Source of the DNA: Agromyces luteolus
GTDB taxonomy: Bacteria; Actinomycetota; Actinomycetes; Actinomycetales; Microbacteriaceae
Direction of reading: 5' to 3'
Assembly (NCBI RefSeq): GCF_009729855.1
Contig: NZ_WODA01000023.1
Location: forward strand, 248,001 to 312,000
DNA: 64,000 nucleotides
Notes under the pieces: model-generated
Databases searched by the model: none
Told to the model about the DNA's origin: nothing
Seen by the model: the letters and a program-made list of their open reading frames with translations, nothing else
Part shown: one piece after another, positions 55,147 to 62,465 of the stretch
How the letters are laid out: each line of letters begins with the position of its first letter
Numbering within the stretch: the first letter of the stretch is position 1
Made by a program: the position numbers and the translations under genes

Positions 55147-55893
55147 CTACGCGACCTCGGCCGCGACGCGCGGCCGGCGCCATCCGGTCACGAGCAGCCA
55201 CACGGTGAACGAGAGCTCGGCGACGATCGACGGGATCGCCACGACGAGCAGCATGACGTCGGCGATCGCCGCGTAGTCGGGAAGCAGGGTGACGGCCAGC
55301 GTGTCGACCCCGTAGGCGACGCCGGCGACGATGAGCGTCCAGCCGAGCCAGACGGGCGCGATGCGCGAGGCGACGATCATGCGGCCGAGGAGCACGAGGT
55401 GCACGCCGAACGCGAAGAGGCCGACGAGCCACGCGTAGTCGAAGGCCTCGAACATGAGCAGGCCCGCCTCGGGGCCCATCGTGCCGGTGCCCGGGCCGCC
55501 GGTGACGAGCTGGAGGCCGAGGAACATGAAGACCGCGGCGACGCCGAGCATGACGGTGTACACGAGGCGGAACCACGCGGCGAGCAGCGAGCGGTCGCGC
55601 CCCGCCGGCCGGAACAGCACGTACAGCGCCCACGCGATCGGCACGTCGATGAGGAACACGACGACGAACGCGGCGAGGCCGCCGCGGAAGAGCGACTCGG
55701 ATGCCGCGACATCCGCCGCCGTTGCCGCCGCGTCGCCGGGGTGCACGAGCGATTCGCGGACGACGAAGTTGGCGAAGATCGCGAGTACGAAGATCGCGAC
55801 GTAGCCGAGGCCCGCGATGCGGGCGGCGCGCCGACGCGTCTGCGCGTCGTCGACGTCGGCGTGATCGGGCCGGGTGAGTTCGGTGGTGGGCAT
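55147..55893 (-). CDS. DUF4386 family integral membrane protein
   Basis: A 248-residue membrane protein with six predicted helices and the DUF4386 pattern. RRAARIAGLGYVAIFVLAIFANFVVRESLVHPGDAAATAADVAASESLFRGG includes the periplasmic loop after the first helix. FLIDVPIAWALYVLFRPAGRDRSLLAAWFRLVYT and FGVHLVLLGRMIVASRIAPVWLGWTLIVAGVAYGVDT follow. The family has no established function. It is encoded 26 nt downstream of, and co-directional with, the MDR enzyme of module 2, so it may belong to that TetR-controlled transcript. Confidence 0.82.
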   Translation of the reverse strand: MPTTELTRPDHADVDDAQTRRRAARIAGLGYVAIFVLAIFANFVVRESLVHPGDAAATAADVAASESLFRGGLAAFVVVFLIDVPIAWALYVLFRPAGRDRSLLAAWFRLVYTVMLGVAAVFMFLGLQLVTGGPGTGTMGPEAGLLMFEAFDYAWLVGLFAFGVHLVLLGRMIVASRIAPVWLGWTLIVAGVAYGVDTLAVTLLPDYAAIADVMLLVVAIPSIVAELSFTVWLLVTGWRRPRVAAEVA

Positions 55894-55919
55894 GGGGTCC
55901 TCCAGGTGGGGTCGGGTGG

Positions 55920-56978
55920 TCAGCGGCCGACCATGATGACGGCCTTGCCGGCGATGCGGCCGGCCACGAGGTCGCTCATGGCGCGGCGCACCTCGGTGAG
56001 CGGATGGGTGCGGCCGACGGTCGCGGTGAGCTCGCCGGCCGCGAGCAGGTCGGCGAGTTCCTCGATGGCGTCCTGCTCGTGGCTCGAGATGAAGAACGTG
56101 AGGCGCTTGCGGGTGAACAGCGAGCGCAGCGGGGCGCTGAGCTGACGCTGCAGGCCGCCCGTGAGCCGGCCGCCGCCCTCGCCGCCGACGATCACGAGGG
56201 TGCCCCGCGGGGTGAGGATCCGCTGCAGGCGACGGACGGGCAGCCGGCCGTTGATGTCGATGATGAGGTCGTAGCGCTCCGAGCCCCTCGAGACGTCGGT
56301 CGCGCGGTAGTCGATCACGCGCACGGCGCCGAGCGAGCGGACGTGCTCGGCCTTGGCCGCGCTCGCGACGCCGGTGACCTCTGCGCCCGCGCGCACCGCG
56401 AGCTGCACGGCGTACCCGCCCACGCCGCCGGAGGCGCCGATGACGAGCACGCGCTGGCCGGCGGCGACGCGGCCGCTGCCGTGGACGGCCTGGTGGGCGG
56501 TGAGCCCCGAGACCGGCACGACAGCGGCCTCGTCAAACGAGACCGACCGCGGCTTGCGGGCGAGGGTGGACGCCTCAGCGACCGCGTACTCGGCGAAGCT
56601 GCCGTCGGCGATTCCGAACACCTCGTCGCCGATGTCGAACCGGTCGACGCCCTCGCCGACGGCGACGACGACGCCCGCGACGTCGAACCCGGGCACGGGC
56701 TGGGTCGGACGACGGAAGCCGAACATGAGGCGGGTGAGGTACGGCAGCCCGGTCATGAGGTGCCAGGTGCCGCGATCGAGGCCCGCCGCCCGGACTTCGA
56801 GGAGCACCTGGCCGGCCGCGGGGCGCGGCACGTCGATGCGGTCGACGTCGAGCACGTCGACGTCGCCGTAGGCGCGCTGCACGACGGCGGTCATCGTCGC
56901 GGGTGCGACACGGCCGACCGCGGTGGCGGCGGTGCGCGTCGTCGTGGTCGTGGTCGTGGTTCCGGTCTGGGACTGCAT
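55920..56978 (-). CDS. NAD(P)-dependent MDR oxidoreductase, TetR-linked (module 2)
   Basis: A 352-residue quinone-oxidoreductase-type MDR enzyme similar to that at 20145. The nucleotide site is VLVIGASGGVGGYAVQLAVRAGAEV near 165-190, and RKPRSVSFDEAAVVPVSGLTAHQAV is the family segment before it; no zinc cluster is seen. The N-terminus carries a run of eight threonines encoded by a hexanucleotide repeat (56940-56962), a region that could change length by slippage. The start has a GAGGAGAAGGA ribosome-binding site. It is divergent from a TetR gene with two perfect operators between them. It probably reduces a quinone-like or electrophilic inducer. Confidence 0.85.
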   Translation of the reverse strand: MQSQTGTTTTTTTTRTAATAVGRVAPATMTAVVQRAYGDVDVLDVDRIDVPRPAAGQVLLEVRAAGLDRGTWHLMTGLPYLTRLMFGFRRPTQPVPGFDVAGVVVAVGEGVDRFDIGDEVFGIADGSFAEYAVAEASTLARKPRSVSFDEAAVVPVSGLTAHQAVHGSGRVAAGQRVLVIGASGGVGGYAVQLAVRAGAEVTGVASAAKAEHVRSLGAVRVIDYRATDVSRGSERYDLIIDINGRLPVRRLQRILTPRGTLVIVGGEGGGRLTGGLQRQLSAPLRSLFTRKRLTFFISSHEQDAIEELADLLAAGELTATVGRTHPLTEVRRAMSDLVAGRIAGKAVIMVGR

Positions 56979-57000
56979 GTCCTTCTCCTCGGGAGTTGAT

Positions 57001-57048
57001 TCGTACTTAGTACGACTTGGTGTGAGACACTACTCGTACTAAGTACGA
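57001..57048. promoter_or_regulatory. Two perfect TetR operators TCGTACT-N-AGTACGA
   Basis: TCGTACTTAGTACGA (57001-57015) and TCGTACTAAGTACGA (57034-57048) are 15-bp palindromes 33 bp apart, between the divergent MDR and TetR genes. The second contains TACGAT, a possible -10 box for the TetR gene. Confidence 0.8.
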
Positions 57049-57070
57049 TGAGTCAAGACCGAATGATGGA

Positions 57071-57778
57071 ATGGATGCCATGACCGACACGACGATGGCC
57101 GAGCGACCCCACGTCCGCGGCTCGTTGAACCGCGACCGGGTGCTGCACGGCGCGATCGAGTTCGCCGACCGCGAGGGCATCGAGCCCCTCACCATCCGTC
57201 GGCTCGCCGACCACCTCGGCGTCAAGCCGATGACGATCTACCACTACGTCGCGAACAAGGAGGCGATCATCGACGGCATGATCGACCTCGTCTTCGACGA
57301 GATCGAGCGCCCGCCGGCCGACGACGCATGGCGGACGGGGATCCGGGCCCGCGCCGTCTCGCTCCGGGAGGTGCTGCGACGGCATCCATGGGCGACGCCG
57401 CTCATGGAATCGCGCACGAACCCGGGCGCCGGCACGCTCGGCCACCACGACGCGCTGGTCGCCTGCTGGTACCGCTCCGGGCTCCCGCTCGAGTTCATCG
57501 CGCACGGCCTCGCGGTCGTCGACGCCTTCGTGTACGGGTTCGCCATGCAGGAGGCCGCGCTGCCGTTCGGCGACCACCAGGGCGACCTCACCGAGGCGGC
57601 CGAGGAGATCATCCTCCCGCTCCCGACGGGCGACCACCCGCACCTCGTCCGCTTCACGCAGGAGTACGTGCTGCAGCCGGGGTACGACTTCGGGCGGTCC
57701 TTCGACTTCGGGCTCGACCTCATCCTCGACGGGCTGGAGGCGGCGGCGGCGCGCGAGCGAGCCGCGGGCGACGCCTGA
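57071..57778 (+). CDS. TetR/AcrR family repressor (module 2)
   Basis: A regulator of about 235 residues. The helix-turn-helix contains RVLHGAIEFADREGIEPLTIRRLADHLGVKPMTIYHYVANKEAII (about 23-67). The TetR_C-type ligand domain has LRRHPWATPLMESRTNPG and FDFGLDLILDGLEAA near the end, paralleling the TetR at 21254. ATG 57080 is an alternative start, with neither ribosome-binding site strong. Two perfect palindromes upstream are its likely operators, controlling itself and the divergent oxidoreductase. Module 1 and module 2 share protein architecture but not operator sequence, so they respond separately. Confidence 0.88.
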   Translation: MDAMTDTTMAERPHVRGSLNRDRVLHGAIEFADREGIEPLTIRRLADHLGVKPMTIYHYVANKEAIIDGMIDLVFDEIERPPADDAWRTGIRARAVSLREVLRRHPWATPLMESRTNPGAGTLGHHDALVACWYRSGLPLEFIAHGLAVVDAFVYGFAMQEAALPFGDHQGDLTEAAEEIILPLPTGDHPHLVRFTQEYVLQPGYDFGRSFDFGLDLILDGLEAAAARERAAGDA

Positions 57779-57781
57779 TCG

Positions 57782-57809
57782 GTCACATCACGGCGGGCCT
57801 TCCGGTCCA
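57782..57809 (+). promoter_or_regulatory. SigJ-type promoter for the hydrolase at 57846
   Basis: GTCACA (57782-57787), 16-nt spacer, GGTCCA (57804-57809). The predicted leader is about 30 nt and includes a GGAAGGA ribosome-binding site. It begins 3 nt after the TetR stop codon. Confidence 0.6.
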
Positions 57810-57845
57810 AGCTCTCGACACCCGCCACACCGGAAGGAACCCACC

Positions 57846-58583
57846 ATGTCGAACCGGAAGCCGACCGTCGTGCTCGTGCACGGCGCCTTCGCAGAATCCG
57901 CCAGCTGGAACGGCGTCATCGAACGCCTGCATGCCGAGGGCGTCACCTCGGTCGCCGCCGCCGATCCGCTCCGCAGCCTCGCGGGCGACGCCGCCGCCGT
58001 GCGCGACGTCGTCGCCTCGATCGACGGACCCGTCGTGCTCGTCGGCCACTCCTACGGCGGGCTCGTGATCAGCGAGGCCTCCGCGGCCAACGATCAGGTC
58101 GCCGCGCTCGTGTACGTGTGCGCGTTCGTGCCCGAGACCGGCGACAGCGCGTTCGCGCTCTCCACGAGCGAGCCGGGCAGCACGCTCGGCGAGGCGCTCG
58201 ACGCCCACCCGATCTCCACGGGCGGCGTCGAGTTCACGATCCGCCGCGAGGTGTTCCGCGAGCAGTTCGCCGCCGACGTCGACCCGAAGACCGCCGGACT
58301 CATGGGCGCGACGCAGCGCCCGGTCACCGAGGCCGCGCTGCAGGAGCCCGTCCGGGCGGCCAGGCCCGGATGGATGGACACGCCCTCGTGGCACGTGTTC
58401 GCGAGCGAGGACCGCAACATCCCCGTCGCCGTGCACCGTGCCGGCGCCGAGCGTGCCCGCTCGCGCGGCACCCGCGAGATCGAGGGCGCGTCGCACGCGC
58501 TGAGCGTCTCGCAGCCCGATGCGGTCGCGGAGGTCGTGCTCGAGGCCGTGCGTGCCGTGAGCGAGACGAGGGCGGCCGCGTAA
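57846..58583 (+). CDS. Alpha/beta hydrolase
   Basis: A 245-residue hydrolase of the salicylate-esterase/haloperoxidase-like branch. PTVVLVHGAFAESASWNGVIERL (about 6-28) holds the oxyanion His-Gly, VLVGHSYGGLVISEA (about 65-79) the nucleophile serine, the acid residue is in WHVFASEDRNIP (about 184-195), and the histidine is in EGASHALSVSQPD (about 219-231). There is no signal peptide. The substrate could be an ester or a halide-dependent oxidation; sequence does not decide. A SigJ-type promoter precedes it, and the third SigJ-like sigma gene begins 129 nt downstream, so it is a probable member of that regulon. Confidence 0.88.
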   Translation: MSNRKPTVVLVHGAFAESASWNGVIERLHAEGVTSVAAADPLRSLAGDAAAVRDVVASIDGPVVLVGHSYGGLVISEASAANDQVAALVYVCAFVPETGDSAFALSTSEPGSTLGEALDAHPISTGGVEFTIRREVFREQFAADVDPKTAGLMGATQRPVTEAALQEPVRAARPGWMDTPSWHVFASEDRNIPVAVHRAGAERARSRGTREIEGASHALSVSQPDAVAEVVLEAVRAVSETRAAA

Positions 58584-58636
58584 CACGCGGCGAGTCATCC
58601 GTTCTCCTCACCGCCCGATCGGATCGGCCACCGGAT

Positions 58637-58664
58637 GTCACATTCCGGCGGCCGATCCGGTCGG
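58637..58664 (+). promoter_or_regulatory. SigJ-type promoter for the sigma gene at 58713
   Basis: GTCACA (58637-58642), 16-nt spacer, GGTCGG (58659-58664). It is flanked by a 9-bp inverted repeat, GGATCGGCC (58621-58629) and GGCCGATCC (58650-58658), which places a possible operator around the -35 element. Confidence 0.6.
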
Positions 58665-58712
58665 AGCTTGCGGGGGCTGGTGGCGCTCCCACCGGAGCGA
58701 GAGGATCACCGC

Positions 58713-59627
58713 ATGGACGACGCCGACGGACTCGACGCCGACGGACTCGACGCCGACGACCTCGACGACGCGCTCGCCGTGTTCTCCGCCGTGCGCGGAC
58801 GCCTCTTCGGCATCGCGTACCGCATGCTCGGCAGCGCGACCGACGCCGAGGACATCGTGCAGGAGGCGTGGCTGCGCTGGCAGCGCACGGACCGCAGCGT
58901 GGTGGAGGATCCGCCCGCGTTCCTCGCGACCGCGACCACGCGGCTCGCGATCAACGCCCTGCAGTCGGCGCGCGTGCGCCGCGAGACCTACATCGGTCCG
59001 TGGCTGCCCGAGCCGGTCGACACCGGCGCCGACCCGACGCTCGGCGCCGAACGGGCCGAGGCGCTCGGGTTCGCGGTGCTCGTCATGCTCGAGCGGCTCA
59101 CAGCGACCGAGCGCGCCGCGTACGTGCTGCGCGAGGCGTTCGCCTACTCGTACGCCCAGATCTGCGGGATCATCCAGGTCTCCGAGGCCGCCGCCCGACA
59201 GCTCGTGAGCCGCGCGCGCAAGCACCTCGCCGGCGAGCGCCGCCGCGACGTGACGAGCGCCGAGCAGCGCCGACTGCTCACCGCGTTCGTCGGCGCCGCC
59301 CGCACCGGCGACCTCGATGCGCTCGAGCGGCTGTTCGCGGAGGACGTCGTGTCGTACTCCGACGGCGGCGGCGTGGTACGGGCGTCGAAGTTCCCCGTCC
59401 GCGGGCGCGTGACGGTCGCGAAGTTCGTGCGCGCGTTCCACGAGCGCTTCTGGGCGGGCGTCGAGACGATCGAGGCCGACCTGAACGGCGAACCCTCGGT
59501 GCTCCTCGCGAAGGACGGCACGACGTTCGCGGTGCTCACGGTCGTCGCCTCGGCCGGCGCGATCGACCAGGTGCTCTGGATGATGAACCCGCACAAGCTC
59601 GCCGCCGTGGCGTCCCGTGCGGCGTGA
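58713..59627 (+). CDS. SigJ-like ECF sigma factor with SnoaL domain (third copy)
   Basis: A 304-residue sigma factor of the same type. Sigma-2 has LFGIAYRMLGSATDAEDIVQEAWLRW, the linker WLPEPVDTG, sigma-4 LTATERAAYVLREAFAYSYAQICGII, and the SnoaL-like domain from about 190 ends WMMNPHKLAAVASRAA. The N-terminus carries a short DGLDADGLDADDLDD repeat encoded by a 15-bp tandem repeat at about 58726-58765. The ATG at 58713 has GAGAGGA upstream. It overlaps the downstream NTF2-like gene. The SigJ-type promoter implies autoregulation, or regulation by another of the three copies. Confidence 0.9.
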   Translation: MDDADGLDADGLDADDLDDALAVFSAVRGRLFGIAYRMLGSATDAEDIVQEAWLRWQRTDRSVVEDPPAFLATATTRLAINALQSARVRRETYIGPWLPEPVDTGADPTLGAERAEALGFAVLVMLERLTATERAAYVLREAFAYSYAQICGIIQVSEAAARQLVSRARKHLAGERRRDVTSAEQRRLLTAFVGAARTGDLDALERLFAEDVVSYSDGGGVVRASKFPVRGRVTVAKFVRAFHERFWAGVETIEADLNGEPSVLLAKDGTTFAVLTVVASAGAIDQVLWMMNPHKLAAVASRAA

Positions 59628-60054
59628 CGGGGCGGCGGCGGCCCTGCTCGTCGCACTCCGCGCCGGCGACGACGTCGCGCTCGCACGCCTCATCGACGTC
59701 GAGGCGCGGTTGACGATCGACACCGGAGATTCGGGCGGCGGTTCCGTGCGCGGGCGCGCCCGCGTCATCCGCACGCTCGCCCGCCTGCTCGTCGGTCGTG
59801 CCGATGCCGGACTCGAACCGGCAGAGGTGAACGGATGCCCCGGCCTCGCGCTGCGCCGGGACGACGGCACGGTGACCGGGGTGCTGGCGCTCGAGATCGA
59901 GGGCGGCGCAGGAACCGTCAGCGGCGATGGCGGCGGGGCCGCGATCGTGGAACTCTGGCTGCAGGCGTCGCCCGCGAAGCTCGAGCGCTGGAACCGTCGC
60001 CGCCCGGTGCCGGGGCGTCCGGTCACAGATCGCGGGCCCGCACGGTCGGAGTAG
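59617..60054 (+). CDS. Small NTF2/SnoaL-like protein downstream of SigJ-like gene
   Basis: A 145-residue protein whose GTG start lies inside the last codons of the sigma gene (11-bp overlap), so it is translationally coupled. Its pattern DGAAAALLVALRAGDDVALARLIDVEARLTIDTGD, RGRARVIRTLARLLVGRADAGLEPAEVNGCPGLALRRDDG resembles the SnoaL-like C-terminal domain of SigJ proteins. It is missing the sigma regions and the NPxKL ending, though it closes ASPAKLERWNRR. It may be a separated control domain that binds the same ligand or the sigma factor. The promoter of the next gene begins inside its last codons. Confidence 0.65.
   Translation: MRRDGAAAALLVALRAGDDVALARLIDVEARLTIDTGDSGGGSVRGRARVIRTLARLLVGRADAGLEPAEVNGCPGLALRRDDGTVTGVLALEIEGGAGTVSGDGGGAAIVELWLQASPAKLERWNRRRPVPGRPVTDRGPARSE
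60022..60049 (+). promoter_or_regulatory. SigJ-type promoter for the gene at 60099
   Basis: GTCACA (60022-60027), 16-nt spacer, GGTCGG (60044-60049). The -10 element is identical to that of the sigma promoter at 58659. It lies within the 3' end of the preceding gene. Confidence 0.6.
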
Positions 60055-60098
60055 GTGACGGCCGCGGCACGCGCGGCCCCGACGGAAGGACCCCGCTC

Positions 60099-60848
60099 AT
60101 GAAGATCGTCGTCATCGGAGGCACCGGCCTCATCGGCTCGAAGGTCGTCTCACTGCTCGCCGAGCACGGCCACGAGGCGGTCGCCGCCTCGCCGAACTCG
60201 GGCGTGGACACGCTCACCGGGGAGGGCGTCGCCGAGGCGCTCGCCGGCGCCGACGTCGTCGTCGACGTCTCGAACTCGCCGTCGTTCGCCGACGACGACG
60301 TCATGGCGTTCTTCACAACCTCGACGCGCACGCTCCTCGACGCCGAGCGTGCAGCCGGCGTCGGCCACCACGTCGCGCTCTCGATCGTCGGCGCCGACCT
60401 GCTTCCCGACAGCGGCTACCTCCGCGCCAAGGTCGCCCAGGAGCGACTGATCGCCGAGTCGGGGCAGCCGTACACCGTCGTGCGCTCGACGCAGTTCTTC
60501 GAGTTCGCCGGGCGCATCGCCGACGGGGCGACCGTCGACGGCGTCGTGCACGTGTCGACGGGCTCAATGCAGCCGATCGCGGCAGCGGATGCCTCGGCCG
60601 CCGTCGCGCGTGCGGCCGCGTCCGTACCGCGGAACGGCATCCTCGAGATCGGCGGACCCGAGAAGCTGCCGATGGCCGAGTTCATCCGTCGTGGGCTCGC
60701 GGCCCACGGCGACGAGCGCGAGGTCGTCGCGTCGCCGGACTCGCCGTACTTCGGCACGCTGCTCGCCGGCGACGAGCTGACGCCCGGGCCCGACGCCGAG
60801 CTGTCGACCACGTCGTTCGAGGACTGGGCGGCGGTGCAGGCGGGGTGA
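60099..60848 (+). CDS. NAD(P)-binding (NmrA/atypical SDR) family protein
   Basis: A 249-residue atypical SDR. MKIVVIGGTGLIGSKVVSLLAEHGHEAVAASP is the NAD(P) site (GGTGLIG at 7-13). ALSIVGADLLPDSGYLRAKVAQERLIAESGQPYTVVRSTQFFEF (about 89-132) carries the Y-x3-K pair, and EIGGPEKLPMAEFIRR is typical of NAD(P)H-binding proteins annotated as sugar epimerase- or NmrA-like. A protein of this type next to SigJ-like genes occurs in other actinobacteria. It may sense redox state or reduce a small electrophile. A GGAAGGA ribosome-binding site and a SigJ-type promoter precede it. Confidence 0.85.
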   Translation: MKIVVIGGTGLIGSKVVSLLAEHGHEAVAASPNSGVDTLTGEGVAEALAGADVVVDVSNSPSFADDDVMAFFTTSTRTLLDAERAAGVGHHVALSIVGADLLPDSGYLRAKVAQERLIAESGQPYTVVRSTQFFEFAGRIADGATVDGVVHVSTGSMQPIAAADASAAVARAAASVPRNGILEIGGPEKLPMAEFIRRGLAAHGDEREVVASPDSPYFGTLLAGDELTPGPDAELSTTSFEDWAAVQAG

Positions 60849-60877
60849 CGCGCGGACGTACGGGGTGACGCGCCGGC

Positions 60878-61195
60878 CTACAGCCCCTCCGCGATCTCCT
60901 TGATCGCGGCCAGGCGGCGGTCCCACTCGGCGCCGATGGCCTCGAGCCGGCGCGCGGTCTCGCCGAGCCGCGAGCCGAGCACGCGGTAGCGCACCTCGCG
61001 ACCGACGCGGATCGGCTCGACGAGGCCGACCTCCTGCAGCACGGCGAGGTGCTTGGCGATCGCCTGCCGGGTGACGGGCAGGCGCCCGGCGAGGGCGGAC
61101 GCGGATGCGTCGCCCTCGCCGAGTGCGGCCAGGATGCTCCACCGGGTCTCGTCCCCGAGGGCGGCGAACACCGGGACCAGCGTCCCCGTGGTCAT
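60878..61195 (-). CDS. ArsR-family winged-helix regulator
   Basis: A 105-residue ArsR-type repressor: GDETRWSILAALGEGDASASALAGRLPVTRQAIAKHLAVLQEVGLVEPIRVGREVRYRV (about 14-72) is the winged helix. No metal-binding ELCVC motif is present, so it is of the non-metal group usually paired with SRPBCC proteins. The ATG overlaps the stop of the AHSA1-like gene by 4 bp (ATGA), unusual only in that the regulator is second. Two near-identical palindromes upstream of the pair are its probable operators, giving autorepression. Confidence 0.88.
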   Translation of the reverse strand: MTTGTLVPVFAALGDETRWSILAALGEGDASASALAGRLPVTRQAIAKHLAVLQEVGLVEPIRVGREVRYRVLGSRLGETARRLEAIGAEWDRRLAAIKEIAEGL

Positions 61196-61779
61196 GCGGC
61201 GCCCTCGCGGGCGCGGCCGAGCGCGTCGCCGCCGAGCGCGTCGCCGTCCTCGGCGAACAGGGCGACGAGCTTGTCGAGCTCGGACACCCAGCCCTCGCCG
61301 TGCGCGCGCATGTTCGCTGCCGGGTCGGACGTCAGGTCGAACCCGGTCTCGACGACGGTGAGCTCGGTGGCGCCATCCGCCCGGCCGTCGATCGGGCCGT
61401 CGGAGACCGGGCCGTCGGCGACCGGGCCGCCCGGCACGGGCTCGAGGGTGAACGTGAAGACCGTCGAGGTGGCCTCGTCGACCCGGTCGGGCAGGTGCCC
61501 GAGGGCGTCGTCGTTCCCCCAGCGGTAGGTGATCGAGCGGGGCGGATCGACCGCCTCGACGCGGATCGGCACGTCGCCGTAGCCCTCGAACGTCATCGTG
61601 CCCTCGGCGCCGACGCCGGTGCCCTCGAGCACGGTCCGCCCGAACCAGCGCGAGATGTGCTCGGGCTCGGTGACGGCGGACCACACCTTCTCGACGGGTG
61701 CGTCGATGCGGATGGTGCGTCGAACGGTGAAGGTGCCCTCGTCGATGACGGAGGGCTCGTTGTCGGTCATGCTCACCAT
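61192..61779 (-). CDS. SRPBCC/AHSA1 domain protein
   Basis: A 195-residue protein of the activator-of-Hsp90 C-terminal-like (SRPBCC) group. TFTVRRTIRIDAPVEKVWSAVTEPEHISRWFG opens the domain (about 16-47), and ITYRWGNDDALG plus GFDLTSDPAANMRAHGEGWVSELDKLVALF close it. In the middle is a repetitive VADGPVSDGPIDG insertion. Such proteins bind hydrophobic ligands; paired with ArsR regulators they are of unknown role. The start at 61779 is chosen for AAAGGA 7 nt upstream; ATGs at 61806 and 61770 are alternatives. Confidence 0.85.
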   Translation of the reverse strand: MVSMTDNEPSVIDEGTFTVRRTIRIDAPVEKVWSAVTEPEHISRWFGRTVLEGTGVGAEGTMTFEGYGDVPIRVEAVDPPRSITYRWGNDDALGHLPDRVDEATSTVFTFTLEPVPGGPVADGPVSDGPIDGRADGATELTVVETGFDLTSDPAANMRAHGEGWVSELDKLVALFAEDGDALGGDALGRAREGAA

Positions 61780-61801
61780 GATGGTTCCTTTCGAATCGAG
61801 C

Positions 61802-61853
61802 TGCAACCCTAGAGTTGCATGAATCCCTCACCTTAAGCAACCCTGTGGTTGCA
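61802..61853. promoter_or_regulatory. Duplicated ArsR-type operator xGCAAC-N6-GTTGCA
   Basis: TGCAAC-CCTAGA-GTTGCA (61802-61819) and AGCAAC-CCTGTG-GTTGCA (61836-61853) are near-identical 18-bp palindromes 34 bp apart, immediately upstream of the AHSA1-ArsR operon. Confidence 0.75.
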
Positions 61854-61916
61854 CATTCCTGCAGAATTGCCCGACTTCCGTGTCGGGCACGGATGCCGCG
61901 ACCCTCCGAGCGGGCC

Positions 61917-61922
61917 TACCGT
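61917..61922 (+). promoter_or_regulatory. -10 box for leaderless gene at 61929
   Basis: TACCGT ends 6 nt before the ATG at 61929. Confidence 0.45.
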
Positions 61923-61928
61923 CGCGCC

Positions 61929-62366
61929 ATGAACGAAGAGACACCGCCCACAGCAGCAGCAACAACGACCACGACGTCGGCATCAGCAGCACCAGCGGCT
62001 CCGGAACCGGCCGATCCGCAGACCGGATGGTTCCGCCGGATCCCGCTATGGGTCCGGATCACGGTGCCCGCCGTCGTGGTCGGCGCGGTGATCGTCGCCG
62101 GCGGCGTCGCCGGGACGTCGTCACCGGCCGCCGACGCCGATGCGCTCTGCCGGGACGCGGCGACGGCCCGGCTCGAGGGCCGCGGGCACACCGACGTCCA
62201 GCTCGCCACGTCGCTCGATCAGGCCGAAGCGGATGGCGCGCAGCGCGTCTCGGGCACCCTCACGTTCGTCGACGAGGCGGGCGCGACCCATCATGCGCTC
62301 GTCCGATGCGTGGTCCGCTCCGACGGCGACCGCCTGCGCGTCGCGAGCGTCCGGTTCTTCGACTGA
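61929..62366 (+). CDS. Single-pass membrane protein of unknown function
   Basis: A 145-residue protein with a disordered Ala/Thr/Pro-rich N-terminus (about 1-33), a basic WFRR stretch, and one membrane helix (about 40-63, VRITVPAVVVGAVIVAGGVAGT). The extracytoplasmic domain of about 80 residues (DALCRDAATARLEGRGHTDVQLATSLDQ...ALVRCVVRSDGDRLRVASVRFFD) has two cysteines that could form a disulphide. This small external domain is common in actinobacterial membrane proteins of no known role. The ATG lies 6 nt after a -10 box, so the mRNA is probably leaderless; an in-frame ATG at 61815 would start inside the ArsR operators. Confidence 0.75.
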   Translation: MNEETPPTAAATTTTTSASAAPAAPEPADPQTGWFRRIPLWVRITVPAVVVGAVIVAGGVAGTSSPAADADALCRDAATARLEGRGHTDVQLATSLDQAEADGAQRVSGTLTFVDEAGATHHALVRCVVRSDGDRLRVASVRFFD

Positions 62367-62465
62367 CGCGACTCCCCACCCGCCACGACCCATCCGGAGC
62401 AGCCTCGGCTCCGAATCCCCTGCACGGGCGCGGACCCGACGCCCGATCGCACGAGGGAGTACGAC

